From Chlorobiota bacterium (GTDB lineage Bacteria > Bacteroidota > Ignavibacteria > Kapaibacteriales > NICIL-2), in the NCBI GenBank assembly GCA_026415505.1, contig JAOAGY010000009.1, positions 1 through 64,000 of the forward strand: a DNA stretch of 64,000 nucleotides, written 5' to 3'. Within the stretch, counting starts at the first letter, position 1. Every line of letters begins with the position of its first letter. A program made the translations under genes and the position numbers. The notes beneath the pieces are model-generated. The model was given only the letters and a program-made list of their open reading frames with translations. It was not told the DNA's origin and ran no database searches. Shown in pieces: positions 47,444 to 56,460 of this stretch.

Positions 47444-48262
47444 TCAGAACGCAAAACGCACATCTACTTGTGCTTGAATTGCGCTGACACGCCAGCTTTC
47501 GTTTCGTGTCAAGTTCGTAATGCCAAAGTTGTAGTTGAGCGACGGTACGATCGTCATCCGGCGGAGGAAGATTTCGTACTGGATACCAGCTTTCAAGCCG
47601 ATGCGCAGAGCGTTCGATTCGGGGATGTCGCCACTGTAAATCACCACGGTACGATTGAAATCACGATACTGATAGTTCGGGTCAGGGACGAATTGCGCAT
47701 TCGGCGGATCGACGAGCTTGAGCAATTGCTCGACCTTCTTTTCGAGAGCATAGCTGATAACCGGTCCGGCTTGGATACCGAAGCCGCTCGTTCCGATGCC
47801 GAAGCGATACATTGCTTCGAAGTCAATCAGTGTATATGTCACGTCGGCAGTGAACTCGGTCGTGGTCAAGATGGTGCGTGTATCGTTCCCCACGATTGCA
47901 CGACTTGGCAATTTATCGTTGATCTGTGTGAAGGACGACGGCAAGCGATCGTAGAGAAGACGAAAAATGAGAGAAGAGCGAGAATCTTTCGGATTGCCCA
48001 AAATGATTTCAGCATTGATCCCCACAAAAAACCCGTTGGCGCTTCCATCTTCCAACGTCGGGCAAAGCGGAGCATTGTCCGGGTTGGCGTAGTATTGGAA
48101 TCCGCCGGTCTGCATCACTCGGTTGTACCCGATAACCGGACCGACAAAAATGCGCGACGGAGCTTTCGCCGGCTCGAGAGGATTGGCAAGGTCCTGGGCA
48201 GCAGCGGTCATAGTTGCACCGAGAAGCCCAATGGCTACCGATACAGCGCGCAATTTGGACAT
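47444..48262 (-). CDS. Outer-membrane beta-barrel protein, PorT-like
   Basis: This 272-residue protein has a signal peptide ending MTAAAQ and an alternating beta-strand pattern ending in the barrel-type C-terminus VDVRFAF. Segments such as RIFVGPVIGYNR, GIQAGPVISYAL and RIGLKAGIQYEIFL look like outer-membrane strands. The function is unknown. The ATG at 48262 is preceded by GGAG. It is the third gene in an operon with the OstA-like and IgGFc-like genes, hinting at a cell-envelope role. Confidence 0.72.
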   Translation of the reverse strand: MSKLRAVSVAIGLLGATMTAAAQDLANPLEPAKAPSRIFVGPVIGYNRVMQTGGFQYYANPDNAPLCPTLEDGSANGFFVGINAEIILGNPKDSRSSLIFRLLYDRLPSSFTQINDKLPSRAIVGNDTRTILTTTEFTADVTYTLIDFEAMYRFGIGTSGFGIQAGPVISYALEKKVEQLLKLVDPPNAQFVPDPNYQYRDFNRTVVIYSGDIPESNALRIGLKAGIQYEIFLRRMTIVPSLNYNFGITNLTRNESWRVSAIQAQVDVRFAF

Positions 48263-48275
48263 GGTACCGACTCCA

Positions 48276-51200
48276 TTAGTGTTTGAGGAAACAACATTCA
48301 ACGTATCCCCTACCGTCGGCAGATTCGACGATGAATGCGTACCAGCCGCTCGGTAGGTGCTCGGTGTCAAAAATAACAACTCGCCTCCCCACATCCAAAC
48401 GCTCGGTTTGCCCAATAAAAATTCGCCTGCCAGCAAGATCGGTCGCTTGCAATCGCAGTTGTTGTGGTGAGTACACATCTACCTCGACGTGCACGGAACT
48501 GCCGATCGGATTCGGAGCGATGTTCACAAGAGCGAATCCATCGAGCCTGACTGCTCGCAGGGAATGCCCGCAGACTCGATCGGTCGTTACGACGGCACGA
48601 GCAGTGTCCGATCGAAAACACGGACCTGCTGAGAAGTACCCGACCACATCGCCAGTTGGAACGAGCGCGTAAAGCAAGCGGAGCGGGACTGCAAGCTCCC
48701 AGCGACACGTATCGGTAAACGCCGGCAAAGTCCAGCGGCAACGCAACATCGGACCATCGAACGCAATCGAAGCAGTCGTCTGCAGCAGAGCACCATCACT
48801 GTGTATCGAAACAGGCAACCCAATACCTCCGCGATACTCGGCAATCAGATCGGGCAAGGTAATGTCCACACCGACATCGAACGGTACTGCCGAACCACCC
48901 GTCAAAAGCCCCTGCACACGTAACGACACTGTGCTATCAATGCTCCCTTGTACATCCTCGATCATAAACCGGAGAAGACCGTCGTTCGGCACGATACGCA
49001 CCAGGCGTTGCCGCACGATCGTGTCGTTGGCGACGATCCGAACGAGCAAATCGCGGCGCACCTGCACGGGCGGTATCGTGATCTTGATCCGGAGCTGCTC
49101 GCCGCTCATGAGCGAATCGGGGAACCGCTGACGAATGCTCGTTCGCGTGCTTCCCTCGATCAGCTCTGCTGCGGTGATTCGAACGGTCGTATTGCCGGTG
49201 TTCGTAACGATCAACGTTATCGGCAGCTCGCTGCAACGATGCGGATTCGGATCGTACTCGACATCGAATCGAAAGTCGAGCGTATCGGTGATCTCGGTCG
49301 TATCGGTCGGACCGCCGCCGCTCGTATCGCGAGCGACACCGATGCCCCATATCGCCGAGCTGGCTGTCGCGCGAAGATAGTTCGGACGTGCATCGTGAAC
49401 GACATGCATCGAAACACTGTGCAACCCAGCGCGACTCGGCTCGAAGACGATCGGAACGACGAGTTCGCTATCGGGCTTGACGCGAATTGGGAACGACGGT
49501 GTTTGCTGAAACCAAAACGACGTCCGGTCAGGACCATCGAGCCACATCGAATCGAGCGTGAGCTCCTCGTTCCCCTCGGAACGAAGCACAACGACACCAT
49601 ACGGTCTTCGATCGCCGACCGTGACCGGACCGAGTGTTGTATCGCGCATCGAGAGAGCCGGCAATGTACCGACCCCGCTGAGCGCAACCGTCAGCGTCGT
49701 GCTGTCGCCGCTGGAAAATTCGAGCCAGCTCGTCACCGATCCGATCCCTTGTGGCGCGAATCGTATCGGTATGGTCGCTACTCCGTATCGTGGCACGATG
49801 AGCCGATCGCCCGCTTGCAACGAATGAAGGAAGGACGCTCGATCGCCCGCCTGCGAGCGAAATGTCAGCGTCGCGTCGGCACTGCCGCGATTGACAATGC
49901 GAGCCACGGTATCGAATCGAACTCCAACGCGACGCAGCCCACAATTGAGCGATTCAGCTACGAGAATTGCCCTAATGCCTCGTCCAGTCAGTCGAGCGAG
50001 AACGTTGAGCTGCTTGTCATTGACGATCGTCATCGTGGCGAGAACGCTGCCGGTGTCGCCAGGTGTAAAACACACGCGGATGCGGAGCGTATCTCCTGGT
50101 GCAAGCAATGATGGCAACGTCGGTGCAAATGCACGAAAGACAGCATCAGCAAGCTGCACCCCGGTCACCGTGACAGGCTCGGTGCCGGTGTTGACGATCG
50201 CAAGTTCTCTGCACACCGAATCGCCGACGAATACTTCGCCGAAATCGGCATCGGCGATCGTCAATTCGGGCAGGGGCGTCCGCCCCTGCAGCGGCTGGCG
50301 AAACGTTCGACCACATCCGACATCCCACACGAGCGTATCTCGCTGCTCACCTTCGACTGCAGCAGTATAGCACACCGTTACTTTCACCTCGCGACGTGGC
50401 GGGCAGATCAGCGGGAATGTTCCAGTGACGGAGAATATTCCTCCGCTGCTGCCGACCAACGACGCAGCAGTGACGATCAGTGTGTCGCGAAAGCTGAAAT
50501 TGCGCAGAATTGCATCCTGGCAAAGCTGCTGCCCCATTGCAGTAGCAGTCAACCGCAAGGGACGCGGCACAATGTCCACGACTGGCGCCGCGTAGCGATA
50601 CCGATACCGCACACCATTGCCTGCTCGATCGCGCACGACGATTGCAATCTTGGCATCACGGTACGGATCGCCCAGAGCCGCGCGAAAGCCCATGCCGTCG
50701 GCAAGGGAAGTCACATGCAGCTCGTAATTGGTCGTGCTGTCAGGTTCGATCGTGACGTATGCTAAGCCGGAACCACCTGCGTCGCGCGCGATACCGATGA
50801 GCCAGCCGCAACTATCGCGAACGCTGAGCGATGGTACGATCGTGTCGCGACCGACGAACGAGGTCACACCGATCGGATGCGCATACGAGTCGGTGTAGCC
50901 CATGCCGTAGAGCACACCGGTGAAAACGCCACTGTCTGCTTCGAGCACATGCACACCGGGAGAAACCGGTATTTGCGCCCAGAACATGCCGCTGCTGCGG
51001 AATTTTTGCGTGGCAAGTCCGGGCGCGATCGTATTTGCGACGACAGCACCATCGAGCTTGAGTGAACGACTTGCCCGCTCGTCGCAAATCACGTTGATCC
51101 AGTGCCGATCGAACTGCCGCGAAAACGTTGCATCGGTGAGGTTCGCCGGTGCTTGAAACACCGCACGCGAGACATAGCGCCCGATCGGCATCGCGATTGC

Positions 51201-52349
51201 CATCGCCGGATCGAACATGATCGAGTTGGCAACCGTCCCCGTCGTCATGAACTGCGCCAATACGAATGGCTTGGTCGAATACCACCAGGTCGGCGAATTC
51301 ACGCCGGGCAGCGTCAGCGTGTCCCCTTCGCTTGCGAGAACGAACGTCAAATCGGCACGCTCGGTGTACACCGTGATGCGTGTGTCCGGCTCGATAGCGA
51401 CTGCACGCAAATAGTCACCCGCGGGAATCCTGCCACCTGTTGCAAACGGCACTGTCACATAACTCGAACCCAAGAGACTCTTGGGCAACAGCATTTCGCA
51501 CAGATGATCTTTGCTGTCGAGTCGCTGCGGCAATCCGATCGGCACCGACGCACGCACATGCCCCGCCAACACACCGATCGGTTTGTTCGAGCGGATGAGC
51601 GTTCCCGACAAATCTCCCGTTCCTTGCTGTGATGGATACGCCTTGACCAAATAACACTGACCTGCATCGAGCATCACGGAGTGCCACGTTCCCGGTTGTT
51701 TGCCGTTCTCGGTAGGTGCTTTCGGTTTGAATTCGACCTGTGTGCCGTTCTCGGCAGCGATGATCATGAATTCCGATTGACGAATGTCGAGCGGATCGAC
51801 CGGTGTACCGAGACCATCGCCGTAGGTGTCGTTCGGCAGCGATACGACGACGTACTCGGTGCCCCACAGATCCACCGGCAATGCCGTGTAGCTATCGCTG
51901 GTGGTGTATTGGCTGCTCATGGCGAACACCGAGACCGGTAGCTCCGAACGAATCTCGACAGCGCGACGGAGAGGCATTTCCGACTGTCGAACCTCGAACG
52001 TGTCGGCAAGCAGCAGCGGTAGTGTTTCGCCTGCCGATAGCCGAACGCTCTGCTGCCGACCATCCGGATACACGACCGTAATCGTGTTCGGATAAGCCGA
52101 TGCTACCAGTACTCGCAGTCGCAATCCGGACGACTGAATGGTGATCTCGTTTTCCATGAACGACACGAGAAAGCGCGTCCCCTCCATTTGGCTCGGTCGT
52201 TGGACGGGAAGAGTGTCGAGCACTTGTGCAATCGTCCGCATCGGCAATAGCAGCGGGCTCAGCACGAGCACGATTGCGGCAAGCGTCCACTGCACGATGC
52301 ACCGGTGGTCAGTGGGTTTTCGATTCTGCGCTCGCGTGCAGTAATTCAT
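48276..52349 (-). CDS. Large secreted IgGFc-binding-like T9SS protein
   Basis: The protein is 1357 residues from the ATG at 52349. A signal peptide with a long basic n-region is followed by an IgGFc-binding-type N-terminal domain (about residues 50-450, with TRFLVSFMENE and GDLSGTLIRSNKPIGVLAGH). Many repeated sandwich domains then follow (choice-of-anchor or ASH-like, with LTIADADFGEVFVGDSVCRELAI and LSMRDTTLGPVTVGDRR), and the C-terminus is a T9SS sorting domain (VNIAPNPIGSS...). It is probably a surface adhesin or matrix protein; no ligand can be assigned. The start overlaps the OstA gene by 41 nt, and a GTG at 52295 is an alternative. Confidence 0.8.
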   Translation of the reverse strand: MNYCTRAQNRKPTDHRCIVQWTLAAIVLVLSPLLLPMRTIAQVLDTLPVQRPSQMEGTRFLVSFMENEITIQSSGLRLRVLVASAYPNTITVVYPDGRQQSVRLSAGETLPLLLADTFEVRQSEMPLRRAVEIRSELPVSVFAMSSQYTTSDSYTALPVDLWGTEYVVVSLPNDTYGDGLGTPVDPLDIRQSEFMIIAAENGTQVEFKPKAPTENGKQPGTWHSVMLDAGQCYLVKAYPSQQGTGDLSGTLIRSNKPIGVLAGHVRASVPIGLPQRLDSKDHLCEMLLPKSLLGSSYVTVPFATGGRIPAGDYLRAVAIEPDTRITVYTERADLTFVLASEGDTLTLPGVNSPTWWYSTKPFVLAQFMTTGTVANSIMFDPAMAIAMPIGRYVSRAVFQAPANLTDATFSRQFDRHWINVICDERASRSLKLDGAVVANTIAPGLATQKFRSSGMFWAQIPVSPGVHVLEADSGVFTGVLYGMGYTDSYAHPIGVTSFVGRDTIVPSLSVRDSCGWLIGIARDAGGSGLAYVTIEPDSTTNYELHVTSLADGMGFRAALGDPYRDAKIAIVVRDRAGNGVRYRYRYAAPVVDIVPRPLRLTATAMGQQLCQDAILRNFSFRDTLIVTAASLVGSSGGIFSVTGTFPLICPPRREVKVTVCYTAAVEGEQRDTLVWDVGCGRTFRQPLQGRTPLPELTIADADFGEVFVGDSVCRELAIVNTGTEPVTVTGVQLADAVFRAFAPTLPSLLAPGDTLRIRVCFTPGDTGSVLATMTIVNDKQLNVLARLTGRGIRAILVAESLNCGLRRVGVRFDTVARIVNRGSADATLTFRSQAGDRASFLHSLQAGDRLIVPRYGVATIPIRFAPQGIGSVTSWLEFSSGDSTTLTVALSGVGTLPALSMRDTTLGPVTVGDRRPYGVVVLRSEGNEELTLDSMWLDGPDRTSFWFQQTPSFPIRVKPDSELVVPIVFEPSRAGLHSVSMHVVHDARPNYLRATASSAIWGIGVARDTSGGGPTDTTEITDTLDFRFDVEYDPNPHRCSELPITLIVTNTGNTTVRITAAELIEGSTRTSIRQRFPDSLMSGEQLRIKITIPPVQVRRDLLVRIVANDTIVRQRLVRIVPNDGLLRFMIEDVQGSIDSTVSLRVQGLLTGGSAVPFDVGVDITLPDLIAEYRGGIGLPVSIHSDGALLQTTASIAFDGPMLRCRWTLPAFTDTCRWELAVPLRLLYALVPTGDVVGYFSAGPCFRSDTARAVVTTDRVCGHSLRAVRLDGFALVNIAPNPIGSSVHVEVDVYSPQQLRLQATDLAGRRIFIGQTERLDVGRRVVIFDTEHLPSGWYAFIVESADGRGYVECCFLKH

Positions 52350-53592
52350 CGCGCGACGGTTTTGTTTCGGTGCGCCAAACGAAGCCACGCAAATATCGTT
52401 CCGCTGGCGTCGTCCGGTGCTCCGGCACGTATTCGCTCTCGACGCCGCCGAGCCATGTGCACCGCTGGATGCGTCCACTGCCGAACGCGATGACGATGCT
52501 ATCGCTGGCGACTCGCGTGATGCCGTCGGGTTTGCCGTCATCGGTTCGGTTTTGGTAAAGCGTGTACACCTGACCGCTTCCTCTGACCGTGCGGAGCGAA
52601 TCGCTGTCGAACTCCAGCACGATCGAATGCGCCATGAGCTGATGCGGCGCGCTCGCTACCGAATCTTCGACGATTCCTAACGCTGCATTTCCATCGGCTC
52701 GAACGATGCGAAGCCGCCGCCGGACGAGCTCCGCACGGATCGTCTCGCCGGTCAACTGCGCCGAATCTGCCCACACGATCGGATTGCCGACGAGAACGAT
52801 CGTTTCTTCGCCGACTAACTCTGCACTATCGCTCCGCGCTCGGATAGCTCCTCGCACCAGGCGAACATTTCCTTCCGCTCTCGACACGCGACGCGACAGC
52901 GAATCGTCGCGCAGCCGAAGTCGCTCCGCACGAAGAAACAGCGTATCGCTCGCAGTCGAATCCCACTCGACGAGCAACGTTCGCCCGCCGAACACAGCCA
53001 CTCGAGTAGCTGGATACTGATACGCAGAATCGCTCCGCACCGTCGCATGTTGCCATGTCGCATCGAGTCGAACGCGTCCCCACGCCCAGCGCTCACCGGT
53101 CGTGCGATTGTACGCCATGCTATCGGCAACGATCGTCGTGCTGCTGTCGCGGAGTCGAACGCCGCCATGGAACACTGCACGACGTCGGTCGAGCAGGTAC
53201 TCTCCCTGTGGTGCTTCGAGCGTTGCGATGCTGTCGCGAATCGTGACATCGCCGACGCCGCGCGCCACACGCTGAGCCGAAAGATATTCGCCGCGCTGCA
53301 TGGTCATCCGAAGCGCTCCCTGAACGATCACGACATTGCCGATCAATTCAGCCCGACCGGTGGCGAGTTCTTGCCGCGCTCGATCGCAGCGGATTTCGAC
53401 GTCACCGTGTGTCATCACGACGTTTCCGTGCAACTCGCGCACCGCCCCGGCGTCGGTCTCGAAGCCGACCATCTCATCGGCATGGCGAATGACCAGCGGC
53501 GTGCGCTCCGTAATTTGTCCCCAGCCGGTGTGCAGCACGAAAACCATGCACACGAGCGTCAATAGCCATTGCCAAAGTCGAACGACGCGCAT
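52309..53592 (-). CDS. OstA/LptA-like LPS transport protein
   Basis: This 427-residue exported protein (signal peptide about 1-26) has the beta-jellyroll repeats of the OstA/LptA/LptD-N family, here visible as AVRELHGNVVMTHGDVEIRCDRAR and GVRLRDSSTTIVADSMAYNRTTG. Each turn shows the family's alternating G-N-V and D-x-A spacing. In Bacteroidota such OstA-like proteins form or extend the periplasmic lipopolysaccharide bridge. Its start is only 19 nt from that of hflX on the other strand. It heads an operon with the IgGFc-like and barrel genes. Confidence 0.82.
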   Translation of the reverse strand: MRVVRLWQWLLTLVCMVFVLHTGWGQITERTPLVIRHADEMVGFETDAGAVRELHGNVVMTHGDVEIRCDRARQELATGRAELIGNVVIVQGALRMTMQRGEYLSAQRVARGVGDVTIRDSIATLEAPQGEYLLDRRRAVFHGGVRLRDSSTTIVADSMAYNRTTGERWAWGRVRLDATWQHATVRSDSAYQYPATRVAVFGGRTLLVEWDSTASDTLFLRAERLRLRDDSLSRRVSRAEGNVRLVRGAIRARSDSAELVGEETIVLVGNPIVWADSAQLTGETIRAELVRRRLRIVRADGNAALGIVEDSVASAPHQLMAHSIVLEFDSDSLRTVRGSGQVYTLYQNRTDDGKPDGITRVASDSIVIAFGSGRIQRCTWLGGVESEYVPEHRTTPAERYLRGFVWRTETKPSRDELLHASAESKTH

Positions 53593-53611
53593 CGGAGCTG
53601 CAGACGAGTAC

Positions 53612-54940
53612 ATGCGGACATTGCTATCGCTCAACGAAATCGAACGGCGCGACGAACAACAACGCGAACGCGGAATTGCCGTCGCCGTCGTTCGCAAAGG
53701 TACTGATCGCGACATCGTCAACGAATATCTCGACGAAATCGAGCAACTGTGCCACACAGCCGGAGCAGAGATCGTCCTGCGCATCGTGCAGGAGCGTGAG
53801 CGGCTCGATCCAGCCACTTTCATCGGCAAAGGGAAAGTCGCCGAGCTGCAAGAGCTCGTTAGCGAGTACGGCGTGCAGTTCGTCATCTTCGACGAAAGCC
53901 TCTCGCCGGTGCAGGTACGCAACCTTCAACAAGCGCTCGAGGTGAAGGTTCTCGATCGTTCGATGCTCATTCTCGACATTTTCGCCAAACATGCACGAAC
54001 GACCGAAGCCAAAACACAGGTCGAACTGGCGCAGTTGCAATACCTCTACCCTCGCCTGACACGACTGTGGACGCACCTGTCGCGCCAGTACGGTGGCATC
54101 GGCACAAAAGGACCCGGTGAAACGCAGATCGAAACCGACCGCCGCTTGATCAAAGAGCGCATCGCACACCTTCAACGGCGACTGGAAGACATCGAACAGC
54201 AGCGCCACCAACAGCGAAAGGAACGTCATCGCCTGATTCGCTTCGCGCTCGTCGGCTATACCAATGCGGGGAAATCCACGCTGTTCAACCTGATCACCGG
54301 CGCCGGCGTCGAAGCCGAAGACAAGCTCTTTGCGACGCTCGATACGACGGTGCGCCGTTTTACGCTGCCAAGCGGTATCGAGGCGTTGATCTCGGACACG
54401 GTGGGATTCATCCGCAAACTGCCGGCACATCTGGTCGCCTCGTTCCACAGCACGCTCGCCGAAGCAGTCGAGTCGGACATTCTCGTGCACGTCGCCGATG
54501 CATCGCACCCCGCGCTCGAGCGCCACGTCCGAACTGTCGAAGAAACACTGCTGACGCTCGGTATCGCATCGAAACCGACTATTCTGGTGCTCAACAAAAT
54601 CGACCGACTCACCGATCGCGATGCGATCGTAGCATTGCGAGAGCATTATCCCACGGCAATGTTGGTATCGGCAGAAACGGGCTACAACGTGCATTCCCTT
54701 CTCCGTCGGATGGAACAGCTCGTTCTCGATAGCAGCGTTCGCATTGCAGCAGTGCTCCCCTACAGCGCGATGAAAGAGTTGTCGTATCTTTACGAGCACA
54801 CCGTCGTCGAACATCGCGAGGACACGCCCGAGGGCATCGCGATCGAAGTGCGTGCACCACGCGCTCGCGAGCATGCTATTCGGTCGATGCTCGCCACGGC
54901 GACGGCGCAACTGGTCGAATCAACGACACCGGAAGAATGA
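53612..54940 (+). CDS. hflX: Ribosome-associated GTPase HflX
   Basis: HflX (442 residues) binds and splits stalled 70S ribosomes. The N-terminal domain contains RLDPATFIGKGKVAEL, the linker GGIGTKGPGETQIETDRR, then a coiled coil, then the GTPase domain with G1 GYTNAGKST (215-223), G3 DTVGFI and G4 NKID. The usual length and domain order are kept. The start ATG at 53612 is chosen because homology begins there; upstream in-frame sequence lies in the ostA gene. Its stop overlaps the start of a 55-residue membrane-protein gene (ATGA). Confidence 0.95.
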   Translation: MRTLLSLNEIERRDEQQRERGIAVAVVRKGTDRDIVNEYLDEIEQLCHTAGAEIVLRIVQERERLDPATFIGKGKVAELQELVSEYGVQFVIFDESLSPVQVRNLQQALEVKVLDRSMLILDIFAKHARTTEAKTQVELAQLQYLYPRLTRLWTHLSRQYGGIGTKGPGETQIETDRRLIKERIAHLQRRLEDIEQQRHQQRKERHRLIRFALVGYTNAGKSTLFNLITGAGVEAEDKLFATLDTTVRRFTLPSGIEALISDTVGFIRKLPAHLVASFHSTLAEAVESDILVHVADASHPALERHVRTVEETLLTLGIASKPTILVLNKIDRLTDRDAIVALREHYPTAMLVSAETGYNVHSLLRRMEQLVLDSSVRIAAVLPYSAMKELSYLYEHTVVEHREDTPEGIAIEVRAPRAREHAIRSMLATATAQLVESTTPEE

Positions 54941-55104
54941 AAACGCTGCTTGCACTGTTGCTGCTTGCCGTTGCTGTTTTCTTCTGCACGATCGCGCTCG
55001 TCGTCATCGGGCAAGAGGTGAGCATTCTGCTTGCCGTGATTCTTTTTGTCGCCTTGGTGTACGCAGCAGTCCGCTTCGGTATCGGTCGCTTGGTGCGATT
55101 GTAG
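54937..55104 (+). CDS. Small two-helix membrane protein
   Basis: This 55-residue protein has two predicted transmembrane helices (about 4-25 and 28-46) and a basic end. It has no homologue that I recognise. The ATG overlaps the hflX stop (ATGA), so translation should be coupled. Its stop at 55104 is 7 nt before the convergent stress-protein gene. It may be a small membrane partner of HflX, which is speculation. The coding length and overlap support a real gene. Confidence 0.6.
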   Translation: MKTLLALLLLAVAVFFCTIALVVIGQEVSILLAVILFVALVYAAVRFGIGRLVRL

Positions 55105-55111
55105 TGATCGG

Positions 55112-55561
55112 CTAACTGCTTGCCCGCACGACGAAGACCGGACACGGCGCACGGCGAACCACGCGCTCGGTCGTGCTCCCCAGAATCAAATGGCTGAACC
55201 CTCTCCGCCCGTGCGTCGAAATGCAAATCAGCGAAATCGCATGCTGCTGTGCGTACTCGACGATCGCTTCCGAGGCTCTTCCTTCGCGCACAGCAGTATG
55301 AACCGTCAACCCTGCGTTACCCAGTTCGGTGGCGATCTGCGCCAGCCGCTCTTCTGCCGATGCCCGAAGGTCTTTGAGCACGTCGAAGTAAATGCTCTGC
55401 TCGACCCCGTTGATCGTGGCGAACGTATCGATCGGCTCGACAGCGTAAAGGTAATGCAACGTCGAACCGAATGTCCGAGCAAGCTCCACGCCGTACTGTT
55501 CGGCGTAGCGCGCACAATCGGAAAAGTCGGTCGGAACGAGAATCGAATCGAAACGAATCAT
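55112..55561 (-). CDS. Universal stress protein A family
   Basis: The 149-residue protein has the single UspA domain: ILVPTDFSDCARYAEQYG at the start, and at the end the ATP-binding pattern STHGRRGFSHLILGSTTERVVRRAPCPVFVV. The G-x2-G-x9-G-(S/T) motif is present, so it should bind ATP. Universal stress proteins respond to starvation or stress; the specific role is not known. The ATG at 55561 lies downstream of the tRNA terminator, so it needs its own promoter, and only a weak candidate (TATTTTGG near 55594-55601) was seen. Confidence 0.9.
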   Translation of the reverse strand: MIRFDSILVPTDFSDCARYAEQYGVELARTFGSTLHYLYAVEPIDTFATINGVEQSIYFDVLKDLRASAEERLAQIATELGNAGLTVHTAVREGRASEAIVEYAQQHAISLICISTHGRRGFSHLILGSTTERVVRRAPCPVFVVRASS

Positions 55562-55612
55562 CGCAACGGGCGTCGGTAATTCTACATCCGACTCCAAAAT
55601 ACGACGACGGCG

Positions 55613-55656
55613 AAAAAAAATGCCCGACAGTCTGGGGGGAAAGCGACTGCCGGACA
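55613..55656 (-). terminator. Intrinsic terminator after tRNA-Gly
   Basis: On the minus strand a 12-bp stem (TGTCCGGCAGTC with GACTGTCGGGCA, two G-U pairs) with a 12-nt loop is followed by eight T residues. It lies 46 nt downstream of the tRNA 3' end and 51 nt before the stress-protein ATG. Confidence 0.85.
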
Positions 55657-55702
55657 TGCAGCATAAGGGAGGCAAAACTGAGGCCGACATTTCGAACCTC
55701 GA

Positions 55703-55774
55703 GCGGGAAACGGGACTCGAACCCGCGACCCCAACCTTGGCAAGGTTGTGCTCTACCAACTGAGCTATTCCCGC
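55703..55774 (-). tRNA. tRNA-Gly (GCC)
   Basis: The 72-nt minus-strand sequence folds as a complete cloverleaf: acceptor stem GCGGGAA/TTCCCGC, D arm GCTC...GAGC, anticodon stem CAACC/GGTTG with loop TTGCCAA (anticodon GCC), and T arm GCGGG-TTCGAGT-CCCGT. The CCA end is not encoded. It has its own promoter and terminator. Confidence 0.97.
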
Positions 55775-55792
55775 ACCTCGAAGATCACGGCG

Positions 55793-55823
55793 CAAAAATA
55801 CAGCTCCGACCGGATTTCTGCAA
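55793..55823 (-). promoter_or_regulatory. Bacteroidota-type promoter for tRNA-Gly
   Basis: The minus strand reads TTG (55821-55823), 20 nt, TATTTTTG (55793-55800), matching the Bacteroidota consensus. The -7 box lies 18 nt before the mature tRNA 5' end, so a short leader is expected. Confidence 0.72.
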
Positions 55824-55830
55824 GTCCTCG

Positions 55831-56460
55831 TTACGAGAACGCTGCAATGAACTCCTCGGCGACTGCATGCGCGACGTCATCGAGCGCAATCTTTGTGCCA
55901 AGCTCACGCTCCATGGACGTCACATCGCGATCGCGAATGCCGCACGGAACGATGCACTCGAACTGGCTCAAGTCGTTGACGACATTGAGCGCAAAGCCGT
56001 GCGAGGTCACCCACCGCGAGCAGCGAATACCGATGGCGCAAATTTTCCTTTGCTGCTCGACCCATACACCCGTGAGTCCCTCGACCTGCTCGCCATGGAT
56101 GCCCCAGCGAGCGATTGCACCGATGATACATCGCTCGATTTGCCGCACGAACCAGTGCAAGTCCTGACGAAACGCCGTCAGATCGAAGATCGGATAACCG
56201 ACGAGCTGCCCCGGATTGTGGAGCGTCACATCGCCGCCACGATCGGTCTCGACCAACTGGATACCGCGTCGAGAAAGCTCTTCGTCGGTGCAGAGCACGT
56301 TCGCTGCCGATCCGGCACGTCCGATCGTTATCACCGCAGGATGCTCGCATAGCACGAGTGTGCTGCACCGCTCACCGCGTTGGATTTCCTGCACGTAGCG
56401 GCGTTGGCGTTCCCATGCAGCGACGTATTCGATCAGACCCCACCGTTCGACCGCAATCAT
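55831..56460 (-). CDS. lipB: Octanoyltransferase LipB
   Basis: LipB (209 residues) transfers octanoate from acyl carrier protein to the lipoyl domains of E2 and GcvH. The catalytic pair Lys139 (RKICAIGIRC) and Cys173 (VPCGIRDRDVTSM) are present, and the RGGDVTLHNPGQLVGYPI motif is intact. The ATG at 56460 overlaps the uvrA stop. Lipoyl synthase (lipA) is not in this window; an E2 with a lipoyl lysine is at the window's left edge. Confidence 0.95.
   Translation of the reverse strand: MIAVERWGLIEYVAAWERQRRYVQEIQRGERCSTLVLCEHPAVITIGRAGSAANVLCTDEELSRRGIQLVETDRGGDVTLHNPGQLVGYPIFDLTAFRQDLHWFVRQIERCIIGAIARWGIHGEQVEGLTGVWVEQQRKICAIGIRCSRWVTSHGFALNVVNDLSQFECIVPCGIRDRDVTSMERELGTKIALDDVAHAVAEEFIAAFS

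Noticed and set aside
52295-52349. GTG at 52295 as the start of the IgGFc-like gene
   Set aside because: It avoids the overlap with the OstA gene but leaves a signal peptide without a basic n-region; the ATG at 52349 is preferred.
55594-55601. TATTTTGG as promoter of the stress-protein gene
   Set aside because: It breaks the TAnnTTTG pattern and lacks a -33 box, so it is too weak to annotate.
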